Source of the DNA: Capra hircus
Lineage: Eukaryota; Chordata; Mammalia; Artiodactyla; Bovidae
Length of the DNA stretch: 64,000 nucleotides
Direction of reading: 5' to 3'
Assembly: GCF_001704415.2 (NCBI RefSeq)
Contig: NC_030822.1
Coordinates: 48,601,345-48,665,344 of the forward strand
How positions within the stretch are numbered: position 1 is the stretch's first letter; the number at the start of each line of letters is the position of its first letter. The notes beneath the pieces were generated by a model. It had not been told where the DNA came from, did not search any database, and was given only the letters and a program-made list of their open reading frames with translations. The translations under genes and the position numbers were made by a program. Shown one piece after another: positions 12,481 through 23,400 of this stretch.

Positions 12481-13107
12481 ACTATACTTCGATTTAAAAA
12501 ACAAACAACAACAAAAGATATATATATATATGTATATATATAAAACCAAATGGAATAAATCCTTTGTCAGAGAATCATATCATTTCAGAACTGGAAAGAG
12601 GTGTTGGAGATCTCCCAGTTTATCCTTTTATGGTTGAATCCATTACACCATCTGGACCTAATTCTGCTCTCTGGAACAACACTCAATAAGTTCCATCCTG
12701 CCAACTTTTCACCGATAATTGTCAACTATTCCTCATATGACAAGTTTTTTAGATCCCATCATCTCCCAGTTACAACCCTGGATGCCAGCTTTGTTGTGAG
12801 CATCCCTCCCATGTGCAGCTTCTAGAACTGAACACAGATGTCTGGATGGGCTCCTTTGTCTAGGATAGAAAACAATGAAGCAGTTATGCTTTAGGACATT
12901 AAACCTCTTTTAATGCAGCCCAAGCTCATTGGGATTTTTCAGCTATTATATCATACTACTGGTCAGTATAAATCTTGTAACCCCCCAGGTCCTCCAGGTC
13001 TTTCCCAACCTTGTACTTCTGCCTGGCTATAACTTTTAACAATTGTTGCTATTAAATTTCATCTTGCTTTTGCCTCAGAATCTCAGCTAGCAAGATAACT
13101 ATATCTT

Positions 13108-13307
13108 TTAAAAATATATTTATTTATTTGGCTGTGCCAGGTCTTGGTTGCAGCACAATCTTCTATCTTAATTTGCAGGATGTTTGGCTGTGGCATGTGA
13201 GCTCCTAGGCGTGGCATGTGGGACCTAGTTCCCTATCCAGATTTTGAACTCTGGTCCCCTGCATTGCGAGCACAGAGTCTTAGCCACTGGACCACCAGGG
13301 AAGTCCC
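13108..13307 (-). repeat. CHR-1 SINE
   Basis: ttggctgtgccaggtcttgg to ggaccaccagggaagtccc. Confidence 0.88.
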
Positions 13308-13454
13308 AGATAATTGTATATCTTAATGTGTCTACTCAGATTAGTTCTGCTACCTAGCTCTGGGCCATCCATATTTAATAAACATGATCTCTGTGTTTCC
13401 AACCAGTCAATTTCAAGGGAGAAGCTTTGATTCAGAAAAGAGATTAGAAAACAC

Positions 13455-13645
13455 TGGAGGTGGGCCCCTGTCCCTGACGGGCTACGCATCAGCCATGTGG
13501 CCTCAGCTGTGTGGTCCTCCAATTTCTCTTCTCTGAAACAGAGGTGATAACAGGAGCTCTCAGGTGCTCCTAGGGCTCACATGAAAAAATGCAGTTGAAT
13601 AGGCTAAGTGTTAATTGCTAAATAAATGTAAAGTATTACTAATCA
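13455..13645 (+). repeat. MIR-like
   Basis: tctctgaaacagaggtgata and a taaataaatgtaaagtatt-type 3' end. Confidence 0.55.
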
Positions 13646-13861
13646 TTAGCTTTCAAATGGTTTGAGGAGGGAGGAGAAACTGTTATCGTCTTTTGTATCT
13701 CTTTTCTACCTGATAGGTGAAGAGCGCCTTACGATTTTTTACTGTGGATAAATACACATGAAGTACATATTGAGACAGTTTTTCACAGAGGGGAAGGGAG
13801 GTGAGTTGATAGTTTTTAATCAGCCTGTGTTTAGTCTGGAAACTTCAACTATCTTCTATCA

Positions 13862-14035
13862 GTGTCTCTCCCTTTTCCCGCTCTCTTCTCCTCTCTGTCT
13901 GATCTGGCTCCCTCCCTCCCCTCTCCCCTCCCCGTCCTCCCCTCCTCCTCTCTTCACTCTCCCCCCGCCCCCTCCTCCTCCTTTATTCCATCTTTCTCCC
14001 TGCTTTTCCCTTCCTTCACCTCCTCCAAAACCAAC
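13862..14035 (+). repeat. Polypyrimidine (C/T) tract
   Basis: About 170 bases that are almost all C and T on the + strand, in CLMP intron 1. Able in principle to form triplex (H-DNA). Confidence 0.9.
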
Positions 14036-14737
14036 CCTCAGACTGGAAATCAGGGGGAAGCTCTATACACCCCCTGCCTCCCCCGGCCCACTGCCACCAC
14101 CGCCACTGAAGCCAAGGCTTCCACCTTGGTCCTTGCACCCACACCATTCATTTTAGGATTTCAGCAACAAATATTCACCTCCTTGGGGGAAAAGATAACA
14201 AGGCACCACACTGATTCCCAGATGCCTGAAATTCCACTGATAACCACAGCTGTGTTCCTTCAGCTCCAGTCTTTTTCTAAATATCAAATATACGTTTGTC
14301 TCTGAGGAGACAGCGAAATGAATCATTTAGCAGCTCAGAGTGAATTTGGTTTTCCTTTTCCAAAGACCTGATAAAGGCCGTTGGCTGGAGAGATTCTGGG
14401 GTCAGGCTAGTATGGGAAGGCAAAATAGAAAAGTCCCCTGGTTTACAGCCAGGGCGCCTGAGGGGCTGATGGGGCGGGGGCGGGGCTGCCTCTGCCTCCA
14501 CTGCAGCCGCTCCCCCACCGGGGCGCTCTCTGCCTTCCCTCGGTCTGCAGGAAAAACCTGTCTGTCTCCAGAACTAGCTTAGGCCCACTTACTCCTCAGA
14601 GTCTTCCTTAACCACTCTTGTCAGAAATGATTGATTTTCCAATAATCACGCAATGTGGTTACTTTTCCTGGGTGTGATCATGATGTTGAAATATAGCAGC
14701 AAAAATCTGTGACAAAACATATCTGTATATATATATC

Positions 14738-14829
14738 GAATCCGAGTCTCCTGCATTGCAGGCAGATTCTTCACCATCTGAGCCACCAGGGAAGCACCCC
14801 TCCCCCTCCCCCCTCCCCCCTCCCCCCCA
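14738..14829 (-). repeat. Bov-tA SINE head fragment plus C-rich run
   Basis: 14738-14797 is the tRNA-like part (tcctgcattgcaggcagatt); 14798-14829 is (CCCCCCT)n. Confidence 0.8.
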
Positions 14830-14845
14830 AAAATAAAAACTAGTG

Positions 14846-15066
14846 TCTGTGCATGCTAAGTCGCTTCAGTCGTGTCCTACTCTTTGAGATCCTATGGACT
14901 GTAGCCCACCAGGCTCCTCTGTCCATGGGATTCTCCAGGCAAGAATACTGGAGTGGGTTGCCATTTCCTTCAGGGGATCTTCCCAACCCAGGGATCAAAC
15001 CCTTGTCTCCAGCATCCCCTGCATTGGCAGCCGGGTTCCTTACCCCTAGCGCCACCCAGGAATCCC
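14846..15066 (-). repeat. Bov-tA SINE
   Basis: gctaagtcgcttcagtcgtg to gccacccaggaatccc; full length. Confidence 0.9.
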
Positions 15067-15088
15067 ATCTGTATATATCCATACATAT

Positions 15089-15142
15089 CGCACAGAGTCG
15101 GACACGACTGAAGTGACTTAGTAGTAGTAGTAGTAGTAGTAT
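15089..15142 (+). repeat. BovA 3' remnant and (TAG)n microsatellite
   Basis: cacagagtcggacacgactg then about seven TAG units. Confidence 0.8.
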
Positions 15143-15264
15143 ATATGGAGAGAGAGTGAACAAATATGGCCAAACATTAAGTTATCTAGCAAAATGACTT
15201 TCAAACTCCTCACAATTCTGCTTCACCTCCTTGGCATGTTTTCCTCGTTTTCCTTTTCATACAA

Positions 15265-15490
15265 CTATTAATAATGACCATTTGTTGAGTGTGTACTGTA
15301 CATCCTGTGCCAGTGTCAGACACTTGATAAACATCTTCATAATCCTTACAATCGTCTTTCATGAGTGATGTTTTTATACTCATTCAGAGAAAAGACTCAG
15401 AGAAGTCAGGGAGTTAATTGGTCTTAGAGCAAATTAAGTCCACACCACATCCATCTGACTCCAAACTCATGGTCTTTCTATTAAATCTTG
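15265..15490 (-). repeat. MIR-like
   Basis: accatttgttgagtgtgtac, aagactcagagaagtcaggg. Confidence 0.6.
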
Positions 15491-15661
15491 AACTGCATAC
15501 AGTGTTCCAGAAACAGTCTGGAAAATACATTCCTACGTGTGCACACATACACGCACCCCTATACCTACAGAATTTTACATATATATTAGTCTAGAAATTG
15601 AAGGCCTTTGGGTGAGTCACTTTTCTCCAAGCCTTGATTTCTTGATCTATAAGAGAAGTTT

Positions 15662-15955
15662 AAAATTCCCCAAATCCGGACTTCCCTGGTGGCACAGTGG
15701 ATAAGAATCCGCCTGCCAATGAAGGGAAGATTCCAGATACCAAGGATGAGCTAAGCCCATGAGCCACAACTACTGAAGTCCACACAGAGACTGAGTCCGT
15801 GCTCTGAAACAAGAGAAGCCACAGCATTGAGAAGCCCACATACCACTAGAGAGTAGCTGCCATTTCTCTCCGCAACTAGAGAAAGCCTAAGTGAAGCAGT
15901 GAAGACCCAGCACAGCCAAAAATAAATTATTTTTAAAAATAAAATTTCCAAAATC
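15662..15955 (+). repeat. CHR-1 SINE with about 16-bp TSD
   Basis: SINE 15678-15939; aaaattccccaaatcc (15662) against aaaatttccaaaatcc (15940). Confidence 0.85.
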
Positions 15956-16351
15956 CTTTGTATTTTTCTGAGTGACATTTGATGATTTTGGTTTTCCTGA
16001 GGCCTTCTTGAATATTCCCTGTAAAGCAAAACACAAGGAAACTTTCCTCCCACTTCGGAAATTGAACAGGTCCATTGAAAAGAGTGTAACCACTGAGTGG
16101 AAGGCGGATGCTTGCACCCCTCCATCACCCTTCACGGGTGCCCCACTGTACATTAAATAGTGGCAATGGCTCAGCTCCTGCGCGTGACTAAAGACAGTAA
16201 CTGCTACGGCTCTCTATGTTACTTGTAAACAGTATGTCTACGCAGCCTGATAATCAACAATTCAGTTCTAAAACAGGACCCAGAAAGCACTATGGCCTCT
16301 CCTAGGGGCCCTGGGGAACGTGGGGTGTCAGAGTTAATGATGTTTCTGCCA

Positions 16352-16790
16352 TCACTGGAAGACTAGAAAAGCAACACAACATAAAAGTAATACAAACACA
16401 GTGTTCCCAAAGGTAATCCCAATTAGTGTGGATACATGCCCTAATGGATTTAAGTTATTCAATTCTTCTTGAAGACTTTTCAACAAATCAGACCCCGCAA
16501 TGTCAGGTAAAGTCCTTCTAAAAGTAGACAAAATTTGTCGTTCCAGGTCCATAATCTCCGTAGTGAGATTTTGATGTCCAGTCAAAGATCGTTTTACTCT
16601 TTCCCATCCCTCACTCATGTTAAATGGTACAGGTGTAGTGCTAGAGGATCCATTCTTTGGAGGGAATAGCATGCAGACCCTGGGCAACTTGTGCCTCATA
16701 GGCATTCAGTAAATATTTGAGAAGGAGAAAGTTCTCTGCTAGGGAAATAAGAGAGAAATAAGATATTTTATATGCAGATCCTAGTTTCTA
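16352..16790 (-). pseudogene. Endogenous retrovirus env (TM) remnant
   Basis: A minus-strand stretch of about 117 codons without a stop (16352-16705) reads like the C-terminal part of a retroviral transmembrane envelope subunit: a polar, heptad-like region, then a hydrophobic span near the end (about 16360-16410). No SU, gag, pol or paired LTRs were found next to it, so it is a fragment that cannot make a working envelope. Retroviral class not settled. Likely the same provirus as 17311-17590. Confidence 0.5.
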
Positions 16791-16954
16791 TTAAAAGTTA
16801 CCCTGGGTGGACTTATTTGGTGGAATAGTGGCTAAGACTCTGCCCTTCCAATGCAGGGCGCCTTGGTTTGATCCCTGGTCAGGAAACCAGATCCCACATG
16901 CCACAACTAAGAGTTCAAAGGCCACAACTAAGACCCAGCACAGCCAAATAAATT

Positions 16955-17249
16955 GTGTGCTGTGCTCAGTCATGTCCAACTCTTTGTGACTGCTTGTACT
17001 GTAGCCCACCAGGCTTCTCTGTCCATGGGATGCTTGTACTGTAGCCCACCAGGCTTCTCTGTCCATGGGATGCTTGTACTGTAGCCCACCAGGCTTCTCT
17101 GTCCATGGGATGCTCCAGGCAAGAGTACTGGAGTGAGTTGGCATTTCCTACTCCAAGGGATGTTCCCAGTGCAGGGTTCTTAACCCATGTCTCTTGCATC
17201 TCCTGCGTTGGCAGGTGGATTATTTACCACTGCACCACCTGGGAAGCCC
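16955..17249 (-). repeat. Bov-tA SINE with internal 3 x 40-bp tandem repeat
   Basis: Minus Bov-tA about 80 bp longer than usual because of a 40-bp unit repeated at 16991, 17031 and 17071. Confidence 0.9.
16991..17110 (+). repeat. Perfect 3 x 40-bp tandem repeat
   Basis: Three identical 40-bp units, each starting tgcttgtactgtagcccacc and ending gtccatggga. The unit is part of the BovA body. Confidence 0.95.
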
Positions 17250-17310
17250 ATTAAAATACATAAATAAATAAATAGAAATAAATATATTTTTTGAAAAAGT
17301 TACCCTGGGC

Positions 17311-17590
17311 CATTTGTCTTTTTGCATCCAAAAAAGCAAGCTAGGTTACCAGTGGCCTAAAGGGAGGGAGCCATCTTAAAAAACTCAGCCAGGATTCTTG
17401 ATCCTGCCACATCTGCTCGAACTGACAATCTGATCCAAAAATTGGGCCTCAATATGTGAGGGAAAGTCAGTGCAAGAAAATTATAGGTCTCACTTATTTG
17501 GACTAAGTGAGCCTCCATGAAAGGATCATCCAAGGCATCTATTTGACCACCAAAACAAGGCCAGTTCTTTGGACATAACATTTTTAGAAA
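17311..17590 (-). pseudogene. Probable continuation of the same retroviral fragment
   Basis: Minus-strand open stretch 17357-17581 lies on the other side of a 488-bp SINE insertion with a 15-bp TSD, so it was once contiguous with 16352-16792. The content is not recognised on its own; the assignment follows from that contiguity. Confidence 0.35.
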
Positions 17591-17608
17591 GATTTCAACT
17601 ATGAATAT

Positions 17609-18122
17609 TTTATGACAAATGTAGACAGCATATTAAAAAGCAAAGACATCGCTTTACTGACAAAGGTCTATATAGTCAAAGCTATGGTTTTTCCAACAGT
17701 CATGTACAGATGTGAGAGTTGAACCATAAAGAAGGCTGAGCCCCAAAGAACTGATTGATGCTTTCAAATTGTGGTGCTGGAGAAGACTCTTGAGAGTCCC
17801 TTCAACTGCAAGGAGGTCAAACCAGTCAATCCTAAAAGAAATCAACCCTGAATACTCATTGGAAAGACTGATGCTGAAACTGAAGCTCCAATACTTTGGC
17901 CACTTGATGCAAAGAGCCAATTCATTGGAAAAGACCCTGATGCTGGGAAAGATTGAGGGCAGGAGGAGAGGGGGACAACAGAGGATGAGATGGTTGGATG
18001 ACATCACTGACCCAATGGACATGAGTTTGAGCAAACTCTGGGAGATGGGGAAGAACAGAGAAGCCTGGCGTGCTGCAATCCATGGGGTCACAAAGAGTCA
18101 GACACGACTTAGCCACTGAACA
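17609..18122 (+). repeat. BovB 3' fragment
   Basis: RT C-terminal remnant and 3' end (cacgacttagccactgaac). It directly abuts the retrovirus-like stretch ending about 17590. Confidence 0.92.
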
Positions 18123-18126
18123 ACAA

Positions 18127-18361
18127 GTCTTTCTCCAGCTTCCCAGGTGACTCAGTGGTAAAGAATCTGCCTGCCAAGCAGGAGACTCATGTTTGATCCC
18201 TAGGTTAGGAAGATCCCCTGGAGAAGGAAATGGCAACCCACTCCAGTATTCTTGCCTGGGAAATCCCATGGACAGAGGAGCCTGGTGGGCTATGGTCCAT
18301 GAGCTGCAAAGAGTTGGACATGACTGAATGATTAAGCAGCAGTAGCAGCAAGGTCTTTCTC
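18127..18361 (+). repeat. Bov-tA SINE with 9-bp TSD
   Basis: SINE 18136-18352; gtctttctc duplicated at 18127 and 18353. Ends in (AGC)n. Confidence 0.9.
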
Positions 18362-18365
18362 AATT

Positions 18366-18416
18366 AAAGTGAACCCTTCAAAAAAAAAAAAAGAAAGAAA
18401 GAAAGTGAACCCTTCA
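18366..18416 (+). repeat. A-rich-tail-only insertion in a 15-bp TSD
   Basis: aaagtgaacccttca at 18366-18380 and 18402-18416 brackets only 21 bases of A-run plus (GAAA)n. Confidence 0.8.
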
Positions 18417-19084
18417 GTGCCCAGGGAACCCAAGGCTGGCCCCTGGGGGTTAAATTGCCCCTTCTTGCTCACCTGCCAAGCAGCAGACACATATTCAGCA
18501 GCCCCCATGAGCATTGCCAAGCCTGGAGGTTGTAAGGAGAGCCCAGGCACTTTGCATGTAGACTTCAGGAGTTTGAGTTAAAAAGCACAGAAGTACCTGA
18601 GAACTCTGCAGGGATTCTAGGGACCTGAGGTTCAGGGAAGACTAGAGGTGAATACACCCTGATCCTGAGGCTCCTTGCCTTGGTAAAACCATTTGTGATT
18701 CATGGAGTGACCTGGCCCTGCACTGCTGTGTTAATTCTGGGTGTGGTATAAATAGAACTTGGTGCTCTGGCAAAGCACACCACCCACCGTGTTCCTTTCC
18801 TTTGAGGACATCAACCAAATCTGAGCCTCTGATTCCCTCTAGTGGCTCAAATCGGCAACTTTCCTAGCTGATTCTTTGCATTTAATTATTCAATATATAT
18901 TGAGTGCCTACTGTATGCACCAAATTGGTGCTGGGTTCTCTAGCTTTGCCAGGGGTGCTTCATCTGAACACTGTCCTGTCCAGTGGAAAGTGATCAGAGA
19001 TGGAAGCCAGAGCTCCTCCATAGAAGCTTAGCTTAGTACAGGGCAAACCGGCTCTGCTTTATGGGAACTGAAGGAGGATAGGTT

Positions 19085-19200
19085 TTACATGAGTTAGTTC
19101 TGCCACTAAATGAGTTGTAGGACCTTGGGCCAACTCCTTTATCCCCAGACCTCAGTTTGCTCATTAATAAAATCAGTGCATGGGTTAGATTCAAATCCAT
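19085..19200 (+). repeat. MIR
   Basis: gttctgccactaaatgagtt, aggaccttgggccaactcc, ctcagtttgctcattaata. Confidence 0.75.
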
Positions 19201-19344
19201 CCAATACGTATTTATTGAGCACCTGCAGCATGTGAGACCCTGACTGAGTGCTCTGGGCATGCAGCGGTAATAGAACTTAATCTCAAGGTGCTTAGAGGCA
19301 AACTCAGGAAGCTACATGAAACCAAGGGTATGAGTAGTTTAGCA

Positions 19345-19556
19345 TGGCTGTTAGGGTGAGCTTTGCAGGGAGACAGATCTGGATAGAGCCTTGCGCTGAC
19401 ACTTCCTAGCTGTGTGATACTGGGCAAGTTGGTGGGATTCCTCGTGATCTAGCAGTTTGGACCCCACACTTCCACTGCTGGGGACCTTGGTTCCATTCCT
19501 GGTCAGGGAACTGAGCTCCCACAAGCAAAAAACAAACAAACAAACAAAAAATTGTT
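19345..19556 (+). repeat. MIR fragment followed by CHR-type SINE
   Basis: MIR core to 19432 (cctagctgtgtgatactggg), then SINE 19434-19553 (gggattcctcgtgatctagc to caaac repeats). Confidence 0.75.
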
Positions 19557-20283
19557 GCTGACACAGTACCATTTCTGGAAAAAGATGAAAGTTAAAGAAA
19601 GTAGAACTGAATTCCTATTGGCCAAAGGAATACTGGAGGGATGAAGGGGCAGGATCCAAATGTGGTAGCTTGGAATTTTGCTTTGGGTAGAAAGTGCTGC
19701 TTCCTGTTGTGCAGCCATATGATATGAAACTGTGGAGAATGAAGATGGAAGCTGGGGGAGGAGGAGACTGTGTGTCCCTTGAGGGAGCAGGGGCTGCCGC
19801 AAGAGCCCCCTTGGTCCTGGAGGCACGGCTGCACTTGCTGAGAGTTTTGTGAGGGAGGCCGGACTTCAAGGCTCTGAGGCGTGAACCACATCTGGAGCCT
19901 GTGCTGGAAGGAGGCTAACCCTGTCCTCCTTGTTAGTTTCCTCCATCCTTTCAGAAGCCTTCGTTAGTGGGGGAAAGAAAGATCAAAAAACAAAGTTGTT
20001 TTTAACTTGAGTGATTTCATTGTTTCTAAAAACCCTGGAGGGTAGGGAAGGTGGGCATTACCAGGAGTGTAATTTGCGGGGGTACGGAAGATATGATGAA
20101 TTCAGTTAATAGAGGAGCCAGTGTGAGACCAGGGTCTTCCAGTACTTCTGGACCAGGGTTCCTCCAACACCGTGACGTGCCTCTTGCCCACAGAGACATC
20201 CAGTAATTATTAGCTGTAGTATTTGTTTCCTGCACCCCGTCATCCAGTTTCTGCACGACTCATTGGAGGTTTTCCTCTTCCAG

Positions 20284-20441
20284 TTTCCTACTACGTTGGA
20301 ACCTTGGGGACTCACACTGAGATCAAGAAAGTGGCAGAGGAGAAGGTCACTCTGCCCTGTCACCATCAGCTGGGGCTCCCAGAGAAAGACACCCTGGATA
20401 TCGAATGGCTGCTCACCGATCGTGAAGGGAACCAAAAAGTG
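20284..20441 (+). CDS. CLMP: CLMP exon 2
   Basis: 158 nt, about residues 10-62. It follows a pyrimidine tract ending cttccag and begins with two bases that complete a codon started in exon 1, then [12 protein letters not shown]. It carries the end of the signal peptide and the first half of the V-type Ig domain, including the first disulfide Cys (TLPC) and the IEWLLTD core. The donor is gtgagt at 20442. Confidence 0.96.
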
Positions 20442-23400
20442 GTGAGTGTGTGTCTGACTGGAGTCTCGCTCCCTTTTCCCCTGTCCTCCTCCACCTTGCC
20501 TTAGTCCTGCATCTTTCTCATTGTGTAAGAAAGTTCTAGAATTGCTTTCTCATCTGGTTTAGAGTTGGAAGACTCTAGATACAATACTATAACAAGAAAG
20601 GATACTGGGTTGTGAGGATAAAAGATTCTGCTTGGGGACGAGCAAGAACTACAAGAATCTATCATTTTTCCAAGGAGGGAATCTACATTAGTGGCGTCTT
20701 TCCTATGAGGGGGGCAAGGATCCAGTAGCTTGATCGCCTAGTCTAGTGGGCCAGAACCATACCTGTCCTGAGAAGTCTGCTCCTCTTCCTCCTCTGAAAC
20801 CATCACCACCTGCTGGTGCTTAAACTTTGCACGGGCATGACTTCTGAACTCTACGATTGTGCAAAGTGATAAACAACATAGAATACAGAGAAATAAAGAG
20901 GAGATGAATGGAAACGGTTAAAACTTATAGTTGGATGAGCAAAAGAACTGATACTGATTCTACAGCTGGAAAATAAAGGAGCTGGCCCTGGGTCTGCAGT
21001 GCTGAGGTTTGGAAGGGTCACCAGGGTGGCCCATTGGTTTTCATAAGCTTCTGGCAGTATAAACCTAACCCTAACCCTAACTCTGTTTGGGGGCGAGCAA
21101 GAACTATAAGACTCTATCATTTGCCCAAGAAGAGAATCTACACTAGTGGCATCTTTCCTATGAGAGGGACAAGGATGCAGTATCTTGATCACCTAGTCTA
21201 GTGGGCCAGAGCCACATCTGGAAGACCCTTGAGAGTCTGTTGGACAGCAAGGAGATCCAACCAGTCCATCCTAAAGGAAATCAGTCCTAAGTATTCATTG
21301 GAAGGACTGATGCTGAAGCTGAAACTCCAAAACTTTGGCCACCTGATGTGAAGAACTGACTTTTCTGAAAAGACTCTGATGCTGGGAAAGAGTGAGGGCA
21401 GGAGGAGAAGGGGATGACAGAGGGTGAGATGGTTGGATGGCATCACTGACTCGATGGACGTAAGTCTGAGTAGGCTCCGGGAGCTGGTGATGCACAGGGA
21501 GTCCTGGCGTGCTGCGGTCCATGGGGTTGCAAAGAGTCAGACACAGCTGAGCAACTGAACTGAACTGGCAGTATAAACAGATCTGTCACACTCTGCTCCT
21601 GATGACCTCCTGGCATGACATTCATTAGAGAATGAGAACTGGGTAACCTACTGTTACCATCCTTTCTGCCTCGGCTGCACTCAACCACTGTACCTTGGCT
21701 CAACCTAGGTCTTCTGGCATAACTATTCTTCAGCAGCCCTTGTGTATGTTTGTGCGTGCTCGCTTGTATCTACTCTTTGTGACCCCACTGGACTGAAGCC
21801 CACCAGAATCCTCTGTCCATGAAGTGGGTTGCCATTTCTTACTCTAGGGGATCTTCCCAATCCAGAGATTGAATTAACAGCCTTTACCCACTGACCTTTT
21901 TTTCCCCCCCAACATCACAGGCTGGCTTTTATTTTGTTGTATTTTTTTTACACAAGTGTTTTATTTATTTGTAGATTTTTAAACTTTTATATTATATTGG
22001 AGTATAGTTGATTAACAATAATGTGTTAGATTCAAGTGTACAATGAAGTGATTCAGTTATCCATACACATGTATCTATTCTTTTTCAAATTCTTTTTCCA
22101 GTTAGGCTGTTTCAGACTATTGAGCAGAGTTCCCTGTGCTATACAGTAGGTCCTTGATGGTTATCTGTTTTAAATATAACAGGGTGTACATGCCCATCCC
22201 AAACCCCCTAACTATTCCTTTCTCCACCCTTCCCCCTATTGACTTATTTTTAAAACTCTTTGTTGAAAGTTTTGTGGTTAAAAAAACAAACTACATCCTA
22301 CGGAAGCTGATTTTAGACTTTCCTTCTTTTTCAGAACTTTACTTCTTCCTCTACTAAAAAGGATAAAGTTGTCCTTTCCTCTCTGATGTCTATGCTACTA
22401 ATTTTATAAGGTGGTTTATGCAGAGGGAAGCTAAGGTTTTCACTGAAAATAAAATTCAAGATCACAGTTGGAATTGAACTTGTTTACAGAGCTGCCTACA
22501 TCACCTTGTTATTTTGATACTGCTTGTCATTCTCTTCTCTTAGTGCACCATCCCGAGACTCAGTCTGTTCTCTCTAGAGCAAGGTCACCTTAACCTGAGC
22601 ATGTTTATTCCAACAGTTTCATAAGCAATCCCAGACCTGATACTCTCAGTTCTGAATCAAGTAAATAAGTGCCCATGTTCCTCTAATAAAAACCCAAGAA
22701 TGACATTATTTATCTAACTATCACCCAAGTGGTTTCATTTAAACTAAAGGAAAAAAAAGTTACTTGCTTTTATAGCCAGGTGAATATAAGGATTGATTTA
22801 AAAGGGCTACTGAAGGACTTGCCTGGTGGTCCAATGGTTAAGACTCCCCCTTCCAATGCAGGGGCTTGGGGTTCAATCCTTGGTCCAGGAACTAAGGTGC
22901 TATGGGGTGCAGCCAAAAACTAAATAACATAAAGAAGGCCACTGATACAGCTTCTGTCCTCACCCTAATAAGCAGGCACAGTTCCCTACTTATCTTCAGT
23001 GAATGTTCTAAAGAAAGAATTGCCATTTATTCACTCATTCAGAAGGCATGATTTTTTTTTTCCCAAGCTGTGGCATGAGGGATCTTAGTTCCTCCACCAA
23101 GGATTGAACCCATGCTTCCTGCACTGAGAGCCTGAAATCTTAACCACTGAACTGCCAAGGAAGTCCAGATGGCATGAATTTATTTTGCACTTACTGTATG
23201 CCATGGTAGGCGCTGGGGTATAGCAGTAAAGAAAAAATTAGAATCTCTGCCTTCTAGGAGCTTAAATAAAATAACATTTAATAATTTTTTTTTATTATTT
23301 AAGTACAGAACAATAAATAGCAGCTACAGGCCAGGCACAAATCTGTTTAGCACATATTGTCTTATTTAACTTACTGCTCATAACCAGGATTATCGGTACC

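Larger units (their letters stand above)
11898..12545 (+). repeat. L1 3' end split by two Bov-tA SINEs
   Basis: L1 pieces 11898-12004 (tatagcacagggaactatat), 12221-12270 (ttttgctgtatagcagtgat) and 12481-12545 (ctatacttcgatttaaa) are consecutive in the L1 3' UTR. They are separated by minus-strand SINEs at 12005-12220 and 12271-12480. It ends in (TA)n. Confidence 0.85.
16793..17310 (+). mobile_element. CHR-1 SINE in a 15-bp TSD, carrying a nested Bov-tA
   Basis: aaaagttaccctggg at 16793-16807 and 17296-17310. The CHR-1 SINE occupies 16808-16954 and 17250-17295 and is split by a minus Bov-tA at 16955-17249. Confidence 0.88.
1..20283 (+). other. CLMP: CLMP intron 1 (3' part)
   Basis: The CLMP start exon is not found here, so this is intron up to the exon 2 acceptor at 20283. 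Stretches with no recognised element: 1-1876 (no coding signature), 2587-4255 (possible old MIR from about 4120), 4874-5392, 8899-9170, 9311-10248, 11113-11897 (except the CTCF-like motif at 11461), 12546-13107, 14036-14737 (GC-rich islet 14450-14535), 15956-16351, 18417-19084 and 19557-20283. Confidence 0.85.
21051..21578 (+). mobile_element. BovB 3' end joined to a copied CLMP-intron segment, in a 14-bp TSD
   Basis: The 14-mer ctggcagtataaac is present at 21051-21064 and 21565-21578. Between them, in order: a short telomere-like stretch, a copy (21081-21219) of the sequence at 20629-20767, and a BovB 3' end (21220-21564). All parts are in + orientation. Confidence 0.75.

Noticed and set aside
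13758..14305. Two long Pro/Ser/Leu-rich open frames
   Set aside because: Produced by the polypyrimidine tract, which contains few stop codons; no protein family likeness.
16991..17110. CRISPR-like array
   Set aside because: The units are directly adjacent with no spacers and are part of a SINE; nuclear mammalian DNA.
18833..18845. CTCF motif at ttccctctagtgg
   Set aside because: Only a partial match on the reverse strand (GGGAA instead of GGGCA); too weak to list.
19503..19891. Overlapping minus-strand open frames of 84-107 codons
   Set aside because: Three frames open at once over simple SINE-tail and intron sequence; no domain and no codon bias.
21063..21082. True interstitial telomere
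   Set aside because: Fewer than three CCCTAA units; too short, and better read as junction filler in the composite insertion.
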